A stretch of 6,073 nucleotides of DNA from Actinomycetota bacterium (lineage in GTDB: Bacteria > Actinomycetota > Actinomycetes > S36-B12), in assembly GCA_009726075.1 (NCBI GenBank), contig WLND01000119.1, forward strand, positions 1 to 6,073, written 5' to 3'. Positions 5,988-6,073 of this stretch are shown here, piece after piece; position 1 is the first letter of the stretch; each line of letters begins with the position of its first letter. The position numbers and the translations under genes were made by a program. The notes beneath the pieces are model-generated. The model was not told where the DNA came from. It did no database searches and saw only the letters and a program-made list of their open reading frames with translations.

Positions 5988-6073
5988 TTACGAGTTGGTC
6001 GTCGTAGCGTCGCGCATCGTCTCGGTGAGCGTCCAGGTCAACGAGGCAGACTTGCCCTGCACCGTGCCGGCGG
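5988..6073 (-). CDS. C-terminal end of an upstream exported-type protein (5' part outside window)
   Basis: Reading leftward from the right edge, one frame stays open for 27 codons and ends in TAA at 5988-5990. The peptide begins AGTVQGKSASLTWTLTET and ends TTTNS. The pattern of a Gly-rich turn, then an alternating strand (SASLTWTLTET), then a short Thr-rich tail resembles the last beta strand of SipW-dependent/camelysin-like exported proteins in actinobacteria; this is pattern recognition, not a search result. The next gene starts 8 bases downstream, which supports one transcript with the 191-residue secreted protein. With only 27 residues visible the identity is uncertain. Confidence 0.6.
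   Translation of the reverse strand, partial: AGTVQGKSASLTWTLTETMRDATTTNS

Noticed and set aside
1..6073. CRISPR arrays, tRNA/rRNA genes, insertion sequences, riboswitches
   Set aside because: No regularly spaced repeats, cloverleaf, transposase frame with terminal repeats, or recognisable aptamer was seen.

Overview
The window is G+C-rich with strongly G/C-biased third codon positions. It carries lipobox signal peptides on two exported proteins and tightly packed, 4-bp-overlapping genes. All of this fits a high-G+C actinobacterium, possibly Micrococcales; that placement is inference, since no taxonomic marker gene is present.

Left two-thirds (positions 1-4279, all minus strand) is a four-gene ribose-type (CUT2) sugar ABC importer operon. 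Read 5'->3' on the minus strand, the order is: substrate-binding lipoprotein (4279-3173), a spacer holding a perfect 15-bp stem-loop (3165-3125), a tandem-ABC ATPase of the RbsA/MglA type (3084-1573), a first RbsC-type permease (1576-590), and a second, different RbsC-type permease (593 to beyond position 1, truncated by the window edge). ATPase/permease and permease/permease are each joined by an ATGA stop/start overlap, so they are probably translationally coupled. The lipoprotein would capture a sugar-like solute outside the membrane, the two permeases would form a heteromeric channel, and the double ATPase would drive import. The substrate cannot be read from the sequence, and no regulator or catabolic enzyme lies inside the window.

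Middle (4280-4544) is the divergent spacer between the transporter operon and a plus-strand lipoprotein gene. It holds a 16-bp direct repeat with 25-bp period and an orphan Shine-Dalgarno/ATG pair, but no promoter that I can call with confidence.

Right third: a plus-strand gene (4545-5399) encodes an unrecognised four-cysteine lipoprotein. It converges with only 4 bases to spare on a minus-strand pair of exported-protein genes. That pair is a 191-residue secreted protein (5979-5404), with an unusual inverted repeat inside its signal-peptide codons, and the last 27 codons of the gene upstream of it (6073-5988). The pair looks like part of a cell-surface protein cluster that continues beyond the right edge.

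The most interesting points are the stem-loop between the binding-protein and ATPase genes, the unidentified exported proteins on the right, and the repeat pair in the divergent spacer. I do not see a clear new biological system.
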